This document shows, piece after piece, positions 1-6,482 of a stretch of DNA of 7,336 nucleotides. The stretch covers positions 1 to 7,336 of the forward strand of contig JALRAA010000066.1 of the NCBI GenBank assembly GCA_023262645.1. The letters are read 5' to 3'. A program made the position numbers and the translations under genes. The notes beneath the pieces were generated by a model, which saw only the letters and a program-made list of their open reading frames with translations, searched no databases and was not told the DNA's origin. The stretch's first letter is position 1. Each line of letters starts with the position of its first letter. This stretch comes from Burkholderiaceae bacterium. GTDB taxonomy: Bacteria; Pseudomonadota; Gammaproteobacteria; Burkholderiales; Burkholderiaceae_C.

Positions 1-735
1 CATATAGCGTGGGTTGGCAATGGGTGTATAGGGAAATGCTTGGCCAATGATGGCGCAAGGCACGCCATTCATTTCATGCATCACATAGGGCTTGAAGACT
101 TGGTCGCCAAAGTCTTTGGTCTTGATGTTTTGCGCGACGAAAGACATCTTGTCACCAAGTTTTGTTTCGACCAACTCGGTAACACGAGTTTGGCCGTAGG
201 TGAATTCGAAGTGACCGGTCATGACATCCACACCCAGCAGACGACAAGCGTCCACCATGTCTTGGCCTTGGGTCCACAAGGATGTGGCTGAGCCTTGCCA
301 AGTATCCCCACCATCGAGCAGCAATGCGCCAGGTCGTGACGCTTTCATGCGTTTGACCAAGGTGGCTAGGTGGGCAAATCCACCCACCTTGCCATAACGC
401 TTGGCAGCAGTCTCAAAATTCAAAGTACTCAGGGCATGGGCTTGTGCGGTATCGGGTTTGACGCCAGTGGCTTTGAGCAACTCGGCACCGACCAAATGTG
501 GTAACTGCCCTTTCATTTGACCCAACCCTAAGTTCATGGTGGGCTCTCGGAAATGCACAGGCAATAACTGTGCATGGCAATCGGTCATGTGCAAAAAAGA
601 AACTTGGCCAAAACGAGGCATCTCGTACAAACCTTCTGCTTCGGCAGCATCTTTTTGCGCATAACTGCCCATGGGCAATCCAGCCATCATGCCCGCTCCC
701 AGCACTTGCATGAATTCACGTTTGGTCAAGTTCAT
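1..735 (-). CDS. soxB: SoxB, sulfate thiohydrolase (partial, N-terminal 245 residues)
   Basis: SoxB is the periplasmic di-metal hydrolase that releases sulfate from the SoxY-bound cysteine S-thiosulfonate. The frame is open to the left edge, so only 245 of roughly 570 expected residues are here. Residues 1-26 form a Tat-like leader, TKREFMQVLGAG followed by a hydrophobic stretch and SYAQ, but with KR in place of the twin arginine. The metallophosphoesterase (5'-nucleotidase superfamily) motifs follow in order: TDCHAQL at 51-57, DGGDTWQGS at 141-149 and GHFEFTYG at 174-181, where many SoxB have GHWEF. IGQAFPY lies at 230-236. DGGDTW and IGQAFPY are blocks commonly used for soxB PCR primers. 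The ATG is preceded by AGGA six bases upstream, just after the soxX stop, with a 12-base gap. It is the last sox gene visible. The identification is secure; the C-terminal half cannot be judged. Confidence 0.97.
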   Translation of the reverse strand, partial: MNLTKREFMQVLGAGMMAGLPMGSYAQKDAAEAEGLYEMPRFGQVSFLHMTDCHAQLLPVHFREPTMNLGLGQMKGQLPHLVGAELLKATGVKPDTAQAHALSTLNFETAAKRYGKVGGFAHLATLVKRMKASRPGALLLDGGDTWQGSATSLWTQGQDMVDACRLLGVDVMTGHFEFTYGQTRVTELVETKLGDKMSFVAQNIKTKDFGDQVFKPYVMHEMNGVPCAIIGQAFPYTPIANPRYM

Positions 736-747
736 GACAGGTCCTGC

Positions 748-1395
748 TTATTGGTTAACGGGTGATTTCGGATCAAGTAATAAAGCCATCAAATGGCGCA
801 ACTGGGTTTCAGTCAAGATGCCGTTGTGACCAAAGCGTGGCATGTTCGAGCATGCGTTATAGCTTCTGGCGTTCCATAGCTTGGCCCAGGTATATTCAAC
901 AATCGGCTTGGCGGTTGAGCTGTCCACCTCCGTGATTCCACGTAACTTGCCGTAGTTGTACAAACTGGGGCCTAACGTCCCGTATGAGATTTCTGTTTTA
1001 CTGATTTGGTGACAGTTGTAGCAATTACCCCCATTCACAGAACCTTCTTTGTCCGACCAGGTTTTTCCTCGACCGTCTTGAGCAATCGTCTCACCTATTT
1101 TGTAGTCTCCTATGAACTGTCCGTTGGCAGGCCATTGAATTGTTTTATAGTTTTCAGACCGAATTTTTTCAGCAACTTTGTCATTCAAAGGCTTGCCGAT
1201 GTAATCGGCTTCACTGCACAAGCGGTTTGCTTCATCTGGGGTCAATCGGTCCATACCGGCTTGACCCTCTGCTCGAAATGAGGCAGCCAAAATCTTTTGC
1301 ACATCATCTTGGTAATGGCTTGTGTTGTCAGGTGTGGCGCAAGAAACCAAAAGAAGAGCAGTCAATGACAAACCGCAAAATTTGATCGAGTTCAT
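748..1395 (-). CDS. soxX: SoxX, monoheme c-type cytochrome lipoprotein subunit of SoxXA
   Basis: This is the small cytochrome subunit of SoxXA, which oxidatively couples thiosulfate to the SoxY cysteine and passes on electrons. It has 215 residues. The leader ends in a lipobox, LVSC with Cys19, and residue +2 is Ala, so the protein should be an anchored lipoprotein (inferred). One heme c site is seen, C125-Y-N-C128-H129, with Met185 in SNMPRFG as the likely distal ligand. About 100 residues lie between the lipid cysteine and the heme site, making this the long form of SoxX compared with shorter homologues. Cys60 and Cys182 could form a disulfide (inferred). AAGGA lies seven bases before the ATG. 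soxA ends 18 bases upstream, and soxB starts 12 bases downstream. Confidence 0.93.
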   Translation of the reverse strand: MNSIKFCGLSLTALLLVSCATPDNTSHYQDDVQKILAASFRAEGQAGMDRLTPDEANRLCSEADYIGKPLNDKVAEKIRSENYKTIQWPANGQFIGDYKIGETIAQDGRGKTWSDKEGSVNGGNCYNCHQISKTEISYGTLGPSLYNYGKLRGITEVDSSTAKPIVEYTWAKLWNARSYNACSNMPRFGHNGILTETQLRHLMALLLDPKSPVNQ

Positions 1396-1413
1396 GTTGT
1401 TTTCCTTCGCCTA

Positions 1414-2217
1414 TTAACGTCGAATAGCCGGTGCGGTAGTAGCCACACCTTTGGCGGTCACGCCTAAGTAAACACCCAGAGCAGTGCTGGCGTCACCTCC
1501 AAACACGGCATACGGAAACCTTTGTTGGCGATAACAATCATTTAAACGCAATTGCATGCTCCACATCTGACCATTCGACACACGGTAGGCGGGCCAAGCG
1601 CCAAAGCCCAGCCCTGCACCAGCGGCTGTGGTCAAGTTGGGGAGGTCTTGCAATCGAATGCGTTTGCCGTCTTGACCATGGCAAGTCGCACACGCAAAGT
1701 CATGCGTCCCAGAACGGAAGTAAAACAATTTTTTACCCAACTCAAACATGCGTTTTTCTTCCGCGTGGGTTTGGGGCAAATTGAATTTCATCCCTTTGGA
1801 TTCAGCGGCCACCCACGTGGCCAAAGCGGTGACAGTGGCTTGCTCACCTTTTCCATAAGGTGTGTTGCGAATTAGTTCTGCATCAAAGCCTTGCAGCGAT
1901 TCCATGCATGTCAACAATCGCGATTCCAGATCCTGCACTTTTTGGGTATCTGCAAAGTAACGCGGCAACTCAACCCAAGCACCTTTCACCTGCCCCGGGC
2001 CCTTGCCCAAATCGCATTGAGTCAAGTTAGATTGTTTGGGACCCCGTGCTTGCTTCCACAAATCTTCACCTTTGGCCTCAAATAAATCGGCGGGATTGCC
2101 ATCTTGCAACATGGCACGGTATTCAGCGATGCCGTCAGAAGCTGTTTTTTGGGCCCAAGTCACAGAGGAAATAGCGGCCAAGGCCACTGCGGTCAAAGAA
2201 AAGGATAGATGGCGCAT
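1414..2217 (-). CDS. soxA: SoxA, monoheme catalytic subunit of the SoxXA L-cysteine S-thiosulfotransferase
   Basis: SoxA is the catalytic cytochrome of SoxXA and forms the cysteine S-thiosulfonate on SoxY in the periplasm. It has 267 residues with a Sec signal peptide ending at about TWAQ (residues 20-23). A single heme c motif is present, C176-A-T-C179-H180. Cys228 in LNDCYRQQR matches the active-site cysteine that ligates the heme and carries a persulfide in the family. The N-terminal domain has no CxxCH. Instead Cys68 and Cys104 sit where diheme SoxA proteins bind a second heme, as in monoheme types where a disulfide replaces it. The GQMWS block at 216-220 fits the C-terminal domain. The start ATG is one base after the soxZ TGA (TGATATG) with only a weak Shine-Dalgarno, which suggests translational coupling to soxZ. 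Confidence 0.95.
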   Translation of the reverse strand: MRHLSFSLTAVALAAISSVTWAQKTASDGIAEYRAMLQDGNPADLFEAKGEDLWKQARGPKQSNLTQCDLGKGPGQVKGAWVELPRYFADTQKVQDLESRLLTCMESLQGFDAELIRNTPYGKGEQATVTALATWVAAESKGMKFNLPQTHAEEKRMFELGKKLFYFRSGTHDFACATCHGQDGKRIRLQDLPNLTTAAGAGLGFGAWPAYRVSNGQMWSMQLRLNDCYRQQRFPYAVFGGDASTALGVYLGVTAKGVATTAPAIRR

Positions 2218-2218
2218 A

Positions 2219-2530
2219 TCAGGTCACCGTGGCTTCATCGGTGCGTGTATCGCCTTTGTTGTCTTTCCAACTCACGCTGATTTTGTCGCCAGCTTTTCCA
2301 TTTTTGAGGGTGAATTGCAAGAATGGGTTTTTTGAAACACCGGGACCCCACTCTGCTGAAAAAACTGCTAGGCCATTGTGGGTAGCAGTTACTTCTTGAA
2401 TGTGCCAAGCCGGCACGATGGCACCGTTGGCGTCTTTGCGTTGTCCTGACTCCATTTCATGGCTCATCAAGACACGGACATTGATTTTTTCACCTGCTGC
2501 TTGGGCGCGAATGCGCATGGGATCTGCCAT
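2219..2530 (-). CDS. soxZ: SoxZ, sulfur-carrier complex partner of SoxY
   Basis: SoxZ pairs with SoxY to form the periplasmic carrier SoxYZ, which presents sulfur intermediates to SoxXA, SoxB and SoxCD. This 103-residue protein has the normal family length and no signal peptide, as expected for a partner exported together with Tat-targeted SoxY. The beginning MADPMRIRAQ and the stretches MSHEMESGQRKD (residues 22-33), PAWHIQEV (40-47) and NPFLQFT (68-74) are typical of SoxZ. It contains no cysteine, so the substrate-bearing residue is in SoxY. AAGGAG lies shortly upstream of the ATG, in a 27-base gap after soxY. Its TGA is one base from the soxA start. Confidence 0.96.
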   Translation of the reverse strand: MADPMRIRAQAAGEKINVRVLMSHEMESGQRKDANGAIVPAWHIQEVTATHNGLAVFSAEWGPGVSKNPFLQFTLKNGKAGDKISVSWKDNKGDTRTDEATVT

Positions 2531-2557
2531 GTTGTTTCTCCTTGAATTGATGAACAG

Positions 2558-3013
2558 TTAACCGCCGCAACCACCGAGGGTGACTTTGACTTCCTTTTTT
2601 GCAAACAACGTTTTGCCATCTGCCATGACAGCCACGGCAAATACGTCACAGGACTCACCCATCTTTGCTCTGGTTTGAAAATTGGCATCCACGGCGGGAT
2701 GGATCACAAACTGCGCGATCAAAGGTGACGGATTTTTCTCAACCAACAGCAGCAGTTTTTTTGCACCTGGCAAACTGGTTTGAACGGTCATGGGGACCAC
2801 CGCACCGTTTTCGGCAATATCGGGTGCGGTGAGAGCAACTTCCTTACTCTCATTAGGCATGGGCAATCCCAGAGCCTTGAAAACATCAGCCAGATTTTTG
2901 GCTTCGAAAGCCGATTTCTCGAAAGCATGCGCCAATTCAGGCAACATGCCAGCACCCATCAACAGACTGGCTACCGCAAAACTGCGTTTGAGTGCGTCGC
3001 GACGTGTTTGCAT
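2558..3013 (-). CDS. soxY: SoxY, thiosulfate-oxidation carrier protein (GGCGG)
   Basis: SoxY carries the thiosulfate-derived sulfur covalently on a cysteine at its flexible C-terminus. Here the protein ends in GGCGG, with Cys149 of 151 residues, the hallmark of functional SoxY. Residues 1-30 form a Tat leader, TRRDALKR followed by a hydrophobic stretch ending at AHA. The ATG at 3013 was chosen because AAAGGAG lies just before it and the leader is then complete. An in-frame ATG at 3061 would overlap the end of soxD and put 16 unlikely residues in front. The mature protein has a second cysteine, Cys122 (MGESCDV), at a place where serine is expected from family memory. The gap to soxD is 20 bases and to soxZ 27 bases. 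Confidence 0.96.
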   Translation of the reverse strand: MQTRRDALKRSFAVASLLMGAGMLPELAHAFEKSAFEAKNLADVFKALGLPMPNESKEVALTAPDIAENGAVVPMTVQTSLPGAKKLLLLVEKNPSPLIAQFVIHPAVDANFQTRAKMGESCDVFAVAVMADGKTLFAKKEVKVTLGGCGG

Positions 3014-3033
3014 CTCTCTTCTCCTTTGAAAAT

Positions 3034-4095
3034 TCAGGGTTTGTGACTGGCAGCCAACCATTCAGCGATGGCTTTGGCGTCAGCGGGTTTGAGTGTTTGA
3101 GCCGGCATGGGAATCGCTCCCCACACGCCTGATCCACCAGTGATGATTTTGTTGACCAGGTAATCCACTTTGCCTGGGTATTTACCAGCCACATCGATGA
3201 AAGCTGGCCCTACCACTTTTTTGTCCAGGCCATGGCAACTCAGGCAGTTGTTGGCATGAAGCAAACCAAGCACAGCCTCAGGAGGGCCTTTGGGTGCAGG
3301 TGTTGGTTTGGCAGCAGTGGTGCCGGAGACCCGCAATGTGTTGACGCCTTTTTGCTGACCTACCAAACGGTTTTGATCGGCCAAATTGCCGTGCGCATCA
3401 CGGGCAAAGTCGGGCAGCATGGAAGTCACTTTGACTTCGGTGGCGCAGTTATTCATGCAAGCAATATTGGCCGTATCGGGCATGCTGGTGCCACCCAATT
3501 CCTTGCCCGGCCATAAGTTGTGCTGGGTGGTCATGCCATCGCGATTGGGCATGCGGGTCTGCGCTTGGACGATGGTTTTTTCATTCAGCACAAAGTTGTC
3601 GTCCACCACGCCACTCAAATTCAAGAGGTAGGCCGTGACCGCATAGACCTCGTTTGTACTCAGAGATTTGGGTGCATTCCAAGGCATGGCGCGGTTGATG
3701 TAATCCCAGACGGTGGACAAGCTGGCCGCTTTCATGAAGGTGGTGCGGGCTGGAAAGGATTTGTCATTGAGCTTGGCCACGCGACCTGTTTTCACATCCT
3801 CGGCCACCACACCACCGACCAGTGGATTGAACACCTCGTTCGACTCACCAAAAATACCGTGGCAACTGGCGCACTTGGCTTCCCAGACATCTTGGCCTTG
3901 TGCCACTGTTCCCTCCCCTTTGGGTAAACCTTTGAAATCAGGGCGCACATCGATGTCCCACTTGGCCACTTCGGCAGGCGTGGCAGCGCGGCCAATTCCC
4001 TGGAAGTTTTGCTGGGCCTGTGCCGTTGACGTGCAGACCAAGATCAACAAACTGAACTTGAGTGTGTTCATGGCTGAATCAAGCGACTTGTACAT
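3034..4095 (-). CDS. soxD: SoxD, diheme c-type cytochrome subunit of sulfane dehydrogenase
   Basis: SoxD is the electron-accepting cytochrome of the SoxCD complex, which oxidises the sulfane sulfur left on SoxY to the sulfonate level. From the ATG at 4095 it has 353 residues with a Sec signal ending near AQA (25-27). Two cytochrome c domains are seen. The first has C75-A-S-C78-H79 with Met137 (RAMPWN), the second C284-L-S-C287-H288 with Met330 (IPMPAQ), the methionines being likely distal ligands. A CxxxC pair without histidine, Cys213 and Cys217, lies between them. The start at 4095 has GAGG six bases upstream and overlaps soxC by 17 bases. The ATG at 4071 (345 residues) gives a more compact leader, MNTLKFSLLILV, but has no clear Shine-Dalgarno. 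The gene is certain; the start is not. Confidence 0.93.
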   Translation of the reverse strand: MYKSLDSAMNTLKFSLLILVCTSTAQAQQNFQGIGRAATPAEVAKWDIDVRPDFKGLPKGEGTVAQGQDVWEAKCASCHGIFGESNEVFNPLVGGVVAEDVKTGRVAKLNDKSFPARTTFMKAASLSTVWDYINRAMPWNAPKSLSTNEVYAVTAYLLNLSGVVDDNFVLNEKTIVQAQTRMPNRDGMTTQHNLWPGKELGGTSMPDTANIACMNNCATEVKVTSMLPDFARDAHGNLADQNRLVGQQKGVNTLRVSGTTAAKPTPAPKGPPEAVLGLLHANNCLSCHGLDKKVVGPAFIDVAGKYPGKVDYLVNKIITGGSGVWGAIPMPAQTLKPADAKAIAEWLAASHKP

Positions 4096-5422
4096 TTTTG
4101 ACCTCACCGCTTTCTTGCACCAGCCAAGATTGAATGGCGTTGTTGTGATAGATCGAGCGTGTGCCGCGCACCTCGCGCAATTGTTTGATGGTGGGTTGCA
4201 CAAAACCGGAGTCATCGGTGGCACGGCTTTGAATGATGCACGGCTTACCGTCCCATACCCAGTCCACATTAAAACGTGTCAAACATTTGCTCAGCACGGG
4301 TGACTCCAAGCGAGCTGGTTTCCAATTGATGCCACCATCGACCGATACATCTACCTTTTTGATGGCACCGCGACCTGACCATGCCAAACCGGTGATGTTG
4401 TAAAAACCTTTGTCGAGCAACGCTTGACCACCAGAGGGTGTGGTCACCACACTCTTGCATTCTTGTATGCCGCTGTATTGGCGGTGGCTGCCATCGGGCA
4501 GCAAATCGATGTAGTGAATGGCTTCGTCTTTGGTGCCATAGGGCTTGTCGCCCAGCTCAATACGGCGTAAGTATTTCACCCAGCTCACACCTTGTACCCC
4601 TGGCACCACCAACCGCAAGGGGTAACCGTTTTCAGGGCGAAGCATTTCTCCGTTCTGACCATAGGCCACCAAAACCTCACCCGACTTGATCAGACCCATG
4701 GGAATGGTGCGGGTCATGGAAGAACCATCACCGCCTTCGGCCAACACAAATTGACCGACTTTCAAATCTGCACCGCAATGTTCCAAGAGGGTGATCAGAG
4801 GTACGCCGGTGAACTCGCTGCAGCTGATCATGCCGTGCGAGTACTGGCAGGTCGGCACCGCGACGTTGCCCCACTCCATGCCGGTGTTGGCACCGCACTC
4901 GATGAAGTGAAACCGTGATACAGCGGGCAAGCGCATGATCTCGTCCATGGTGAACACCTTGGCGGACTTCACCAGGCCGTTGATCATGAAGCGGTGTTGA
5001 GAAGGATCGATGTCCCACCAACCTTGGTGATGCCGTTCGAAATGCAAACCGCTGGGCGTGACGATGCCAAACAAAGACTGCAAGGGCGCAAACGACACCG
5101 ACGCCTGGGTGGTTTGGGTCAGGCCTGGGCTTTGCCGGCGCTGCAAATTGGCTTCGAACTGAGAGGGCTTGCCATAGCCTGGAGAAGCCACGCCCTGCCC
5201 CAAACCTGTGGCATGGGCGGGCAGGTTCAGGATATTGGGGTCGCCTTCCGCAGCAGATTGCGCCACAGCAGCGGCGCTGGCGGTGACGGCAGCTGCTGCA
5301 GAGAATGCCTTGGTGATGAAATCACGGCGACCTTGAATGGCCTCCAATTTCACCAATTGAATATCTTTCTGGGTCAGAAAATATTCTGGAGCTTTCAGAA
5401 TCTTGCCAGGCAGTTTATTCAC
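4079..5422 (-). CDS. soxC: SoxC, molybdenum sulfane dehydrogenase subunit
   Basis: SoxC is the catalytic subunit of sulfane dehydrogenase SoxCD, a sulfite-oxidase-family molybdopterin protein in the periplasm. It has 447 residues. A Tat motif, GRRDFITKAF at 31-40, is followed by an Ala-rich hydrophobic stretch to about residue 57, so the twin arginine lies after a 31-residue leader extension. Cys176 in FIECGANTGMEWG is the probable molybdenum ligand. YPLRLVVPGVQGVSWVKYL (267-285) fits the cofactor-binding domain, and the C-terminal part, with SVDGGINW (360-367), fits the dimerisation domain. The start is GTG at 5422; the frame upstream is closed by a TAA with no other start codon between, and the next in-frame Met falls well past the Tat motif. 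Only a weak AAGA-type Shine-Dalgarno is seen. It is the first gene of the sox operon. Confidence 0.95.
   Translation of the reverse strand: MNKLPGKILKAPEYFLTQKDIQLVKLEAIQGRRDFITKAFSAAAAVTASAAAVAQSAAEGDPNILNLPAHATGLGQGVASPGYGKPSQFEANLQRRQSPGLTQTTQASVSFAPLQSLFGIVTPSGLHFERHHQGWWDIDPSQHRFMINGLVKSAKVFTMDEIMRLPAVSRFHFIECGANTGMEWGNVAVPTCQYSHGMISCSEFTGVPLITLLEHCGADLKVGQFVLAEGGDGSSMTRTIPMGLIKSGEVLVAYGQNGEMLRPENGYPLRLVVPGVQGVSWVKYLRRIELGDKPYGTKDEAIHYIDLLPDGSHRQYSGIQECKSVVTTPSGGQALLDKGFYNITGLAWSGRGAIKKVDVSVDGGINWKPARLESPVLSKCLTRFNVDWVWDGKPCIIQSRATDDSGFVQPTIKQLREVRGTRSIYHNNAIQSWLVQESGEVKNVQVA
4096..4107 (-). promoter_or_regulatory. Ribosome binding site deciding the soxD start
   Basis: Inside the end of soxC the minus strand reads GAGG followed by six bases and then ATG at 4095. 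The alternative ATG at 4071 has no such sequence before it. This favours a soxD start that overlaps soxC by 17 bases, meaning ribosomes finishing soxC would be beside the soxD start. The assignment rests on spacing and base match only. Confidence 0.5.
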
Positions 5423-5424
5423 AT
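5419..5424 (-). promoter_or_regulatory. ATG-TGA start-stop overlapping the soxC GTG start
   Basis: The minus strand reads GATCGATGTGAATAAA. An ATG at 5424-5422 is followed at once by TGA, and its G is the first base of the GTG that opens the soxC frame. Initiation on the stronger ATG would give no product, so this minimal start-stop could lower or tune soxC initiation. The arrangement is seen directly; any regulatory effect is inferred. Confidence 0.35.
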
Positions 5425-5439
5425 CGATCTTTCTTAAAT

Positions 5440-5457
5440 GTAAATTTATAAATTAAC
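5440..5457. promoter_or_regulatory. 18-base near-perfect palindrome upstream of soxC, candidate operator
   Basis: The plus strand reads GTAAATTTATAAATTAAC. The central twelve bases AATTTATAAATT are a perfect inverted repeat, and after one mismatched pair the outer GT/AC also pair. It ends 17 bases upstream of the soxC start codon and lies downstream of the best promoter candidate, a position suited to a repressor. Sox operons are often controlled by an ArsR-type repressor (SoxR), but no regulator gene lies in this window, so the partner is unknown. AT-rich DNA yields such palindromes by chance fairly often. Confidence 0.4.
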
Positions 5458-5462
5458 TGGTG

Positions 5463-5490
5463 ATAATATATATCTTCTTTAATAATTGAA
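5463..5490 (-). promoter_or_regulatory. Candidate promoter for the soxCDYZAXB operon
   Basis: On the minus strand TTCAAT (5490-5485) is followed after 16 bases by TATTAT (5468-5463). The -10 element matches TATAAT at five of six positions, while the -35 is poor, as in activated or weak promoters. The whole 92-base gap (5423-5514) between the hydrolase gene and soxC is strikingly AT-rich compared with the flanking genes. It is the only gap in the window long enough for a promoter. The exact elements are uncertain. Confidence 0.4.
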
Positions 5491-5514
5491 ATACTGGTAT
5501 AAACCCTAGGTTTT

Positions 5515-6477
5515 TCAACGTTTCAGGACTTCTTGCTCGAGTTGCAAGAAGATATTGAAGGCGTTCATGCGGTTGGCCGCCCCAAAAAGTGGCAAATGTT
5601 TGAACTGCGACCAATCAGCGGCTTCGTAGGCTTCTTCAAATGACAAGCCTTCTTCAACAGCACGCAACATGCTGGTGCGAACAAACTGCAAGTAATTCAG
5701 AGTCAACAGCAGGTCTTGCTTGAAATCTTGAGAAGCTGCACCATGACCAGGCACCACCCATGCCACGTTCAAAGCTGAGAGCTGTGTCAAGGCTTGTTGC
5801 CAATGGTGGCTGTCAGCTTGCCCAATGAAGGGAATGCGCTGTCGAAACATCACATCCCCGGCGAACACAACCTGTTGCAGTGGCAGATACACCACCATGT
5901 CTTCGGCCGTATGGGCTGGGCCCAGGTGCATGAGCTCAAACACCATCCCGCCCACATTCAAGGTCCTGTCTTGGGTGATCCATTCGTCGGCAAACACCAA
6001 TTCGGTGTTTTCGTCTACCCATGGCGACAGCTCTCGCCGAGAAGCGACTAAGCGTGCTTTGGCCGTGTCCGAATGCAAGTATTGTTTGCCTGCCTCATGC
6101 GCCAAGATGCGGGCGCCCAAAGCCTTGAACACTTGCAAGCCATAAATATGGTCTGCATGAAAATGCGTCACCAACACATGGGTGATAGGCAAAGGTGTGA
6201 TGCGTTGAATTTCTTTCACCAATGCTTGCGCCAAGGCAGGGGAACCCAGCGCATCAATGACGATCACACCTTCTGGGGTGATCACAAAACCAGCGTTGGA
6301 GATGAAATTGCGGTTCGCTGATGTCCCCAATGCAGCCAGGCCTTGCACCATGTAGACGCCCTGCCCTAAGGGCTTGGGGCAAACGAGGCATTCAGCTGTG
6401 ATTGGGCGCTCGACTGCAGCTACGGCCAGCGTTATCACCAGCAAGCATCCGGCTACGGTCAGATGCTGCCAGCGCAC
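5515..6477 (-). CDS. Exported metallo-beta-lactamase-fold hydrolase, SoxH-related type
   Basis: This is a zinc-type MBL-fold hydrolase of 320 residues, probably periplasmic. The metal-binding set is complete: H105-F-H107-A-D109-H110, His189 (GPAHTAED), Asp208 (FAGDVMF) and His245 (VPGHG). The N-terminus from the GTG at 6477 gives a signal-like segment (VAGCLLVITLAVA), then a Cys pair, C30-L-V-C33-P. The GTG was chosen because it lies five bases after the rhodanese stop and starts just before the signal; the upstream ATG at 6600 would overlap the rhodanese gene by over 100 bases. MBL proteins (SoxH and relatives in PQQ-linked relay systems) occur beside sox genes in other bacteria. The substrate is unknown. 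Persulfide dioxygenase or glyoxalase II roles are less likely for an exported protein. Confidence 0.82.
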   Translation of the reverse strand: MRWQHLTVAGCLLVITLAVAAVERPITAECLVCPKPLGQGVYMVQGLAALGTSANRNFISNAGFVITPEGVIVIDALGSPALAQALVKEIQRITPLPITHVLVTHFHADHIYGLQVFKALGARILAHEAGKQYLHSDTAKARLVASRRELSPWVDENTELVFADEWITQDRTLNVGGMVFELMHLGPAHTAEDMVVYLPLQQVVFAGDVMFRQRIPFIGQADSHHWQQALTQLSALNVAWVVPGHGAASQDFKQDLLLTLNYLQFVRTSMLRAVEEGLSFEEAYEAADWSQFKHLPLFGAANRMNAFNIFLQLEQEVLKR

Positions 6478-6482
6478 GGCGA

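Noticed and set aside
40..291. Plus-strand open frames across the window (for example 40-291, 498-713, 1552-1875, 3713-4303, 4994-5437)
   Set aside because: All lie antisense to well-supported sox or upstream genes, show no recognisable motifs and lack convincing ribosome binding sites.
3014..3061. Longer soxY beginning at the ATG at 3061
   Set aside because: It would overlap soxD and place 16 unrelated residues before the Tat leader, while the ATG at 3013 has a strong AAAGGAG site.
4096..4269. soxD extended to an ATG at 4269
   Set aside because: The extra residues are a shadow of soxC in another frame and would bury the signal peptide inside the protein.
5501..5513. Short hairpin AAACC-CTA-GGTTT just after the hydrolase stop codon, as a terminator
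   Set aside because: The stem is only five pairs, AT-rich at its base, and is not followed by a T-run on the minus strand, so it is too weak to call a terminator.
5515..6477. Persulfide dioxygenase (ETHE1-like) or cytoplasmic glyoxalase II for the MBL protein
   Set aside because: The signal segment points to export, and length and motif context fit the SoxH-related type better; the sequence alone does not prove a substrate.
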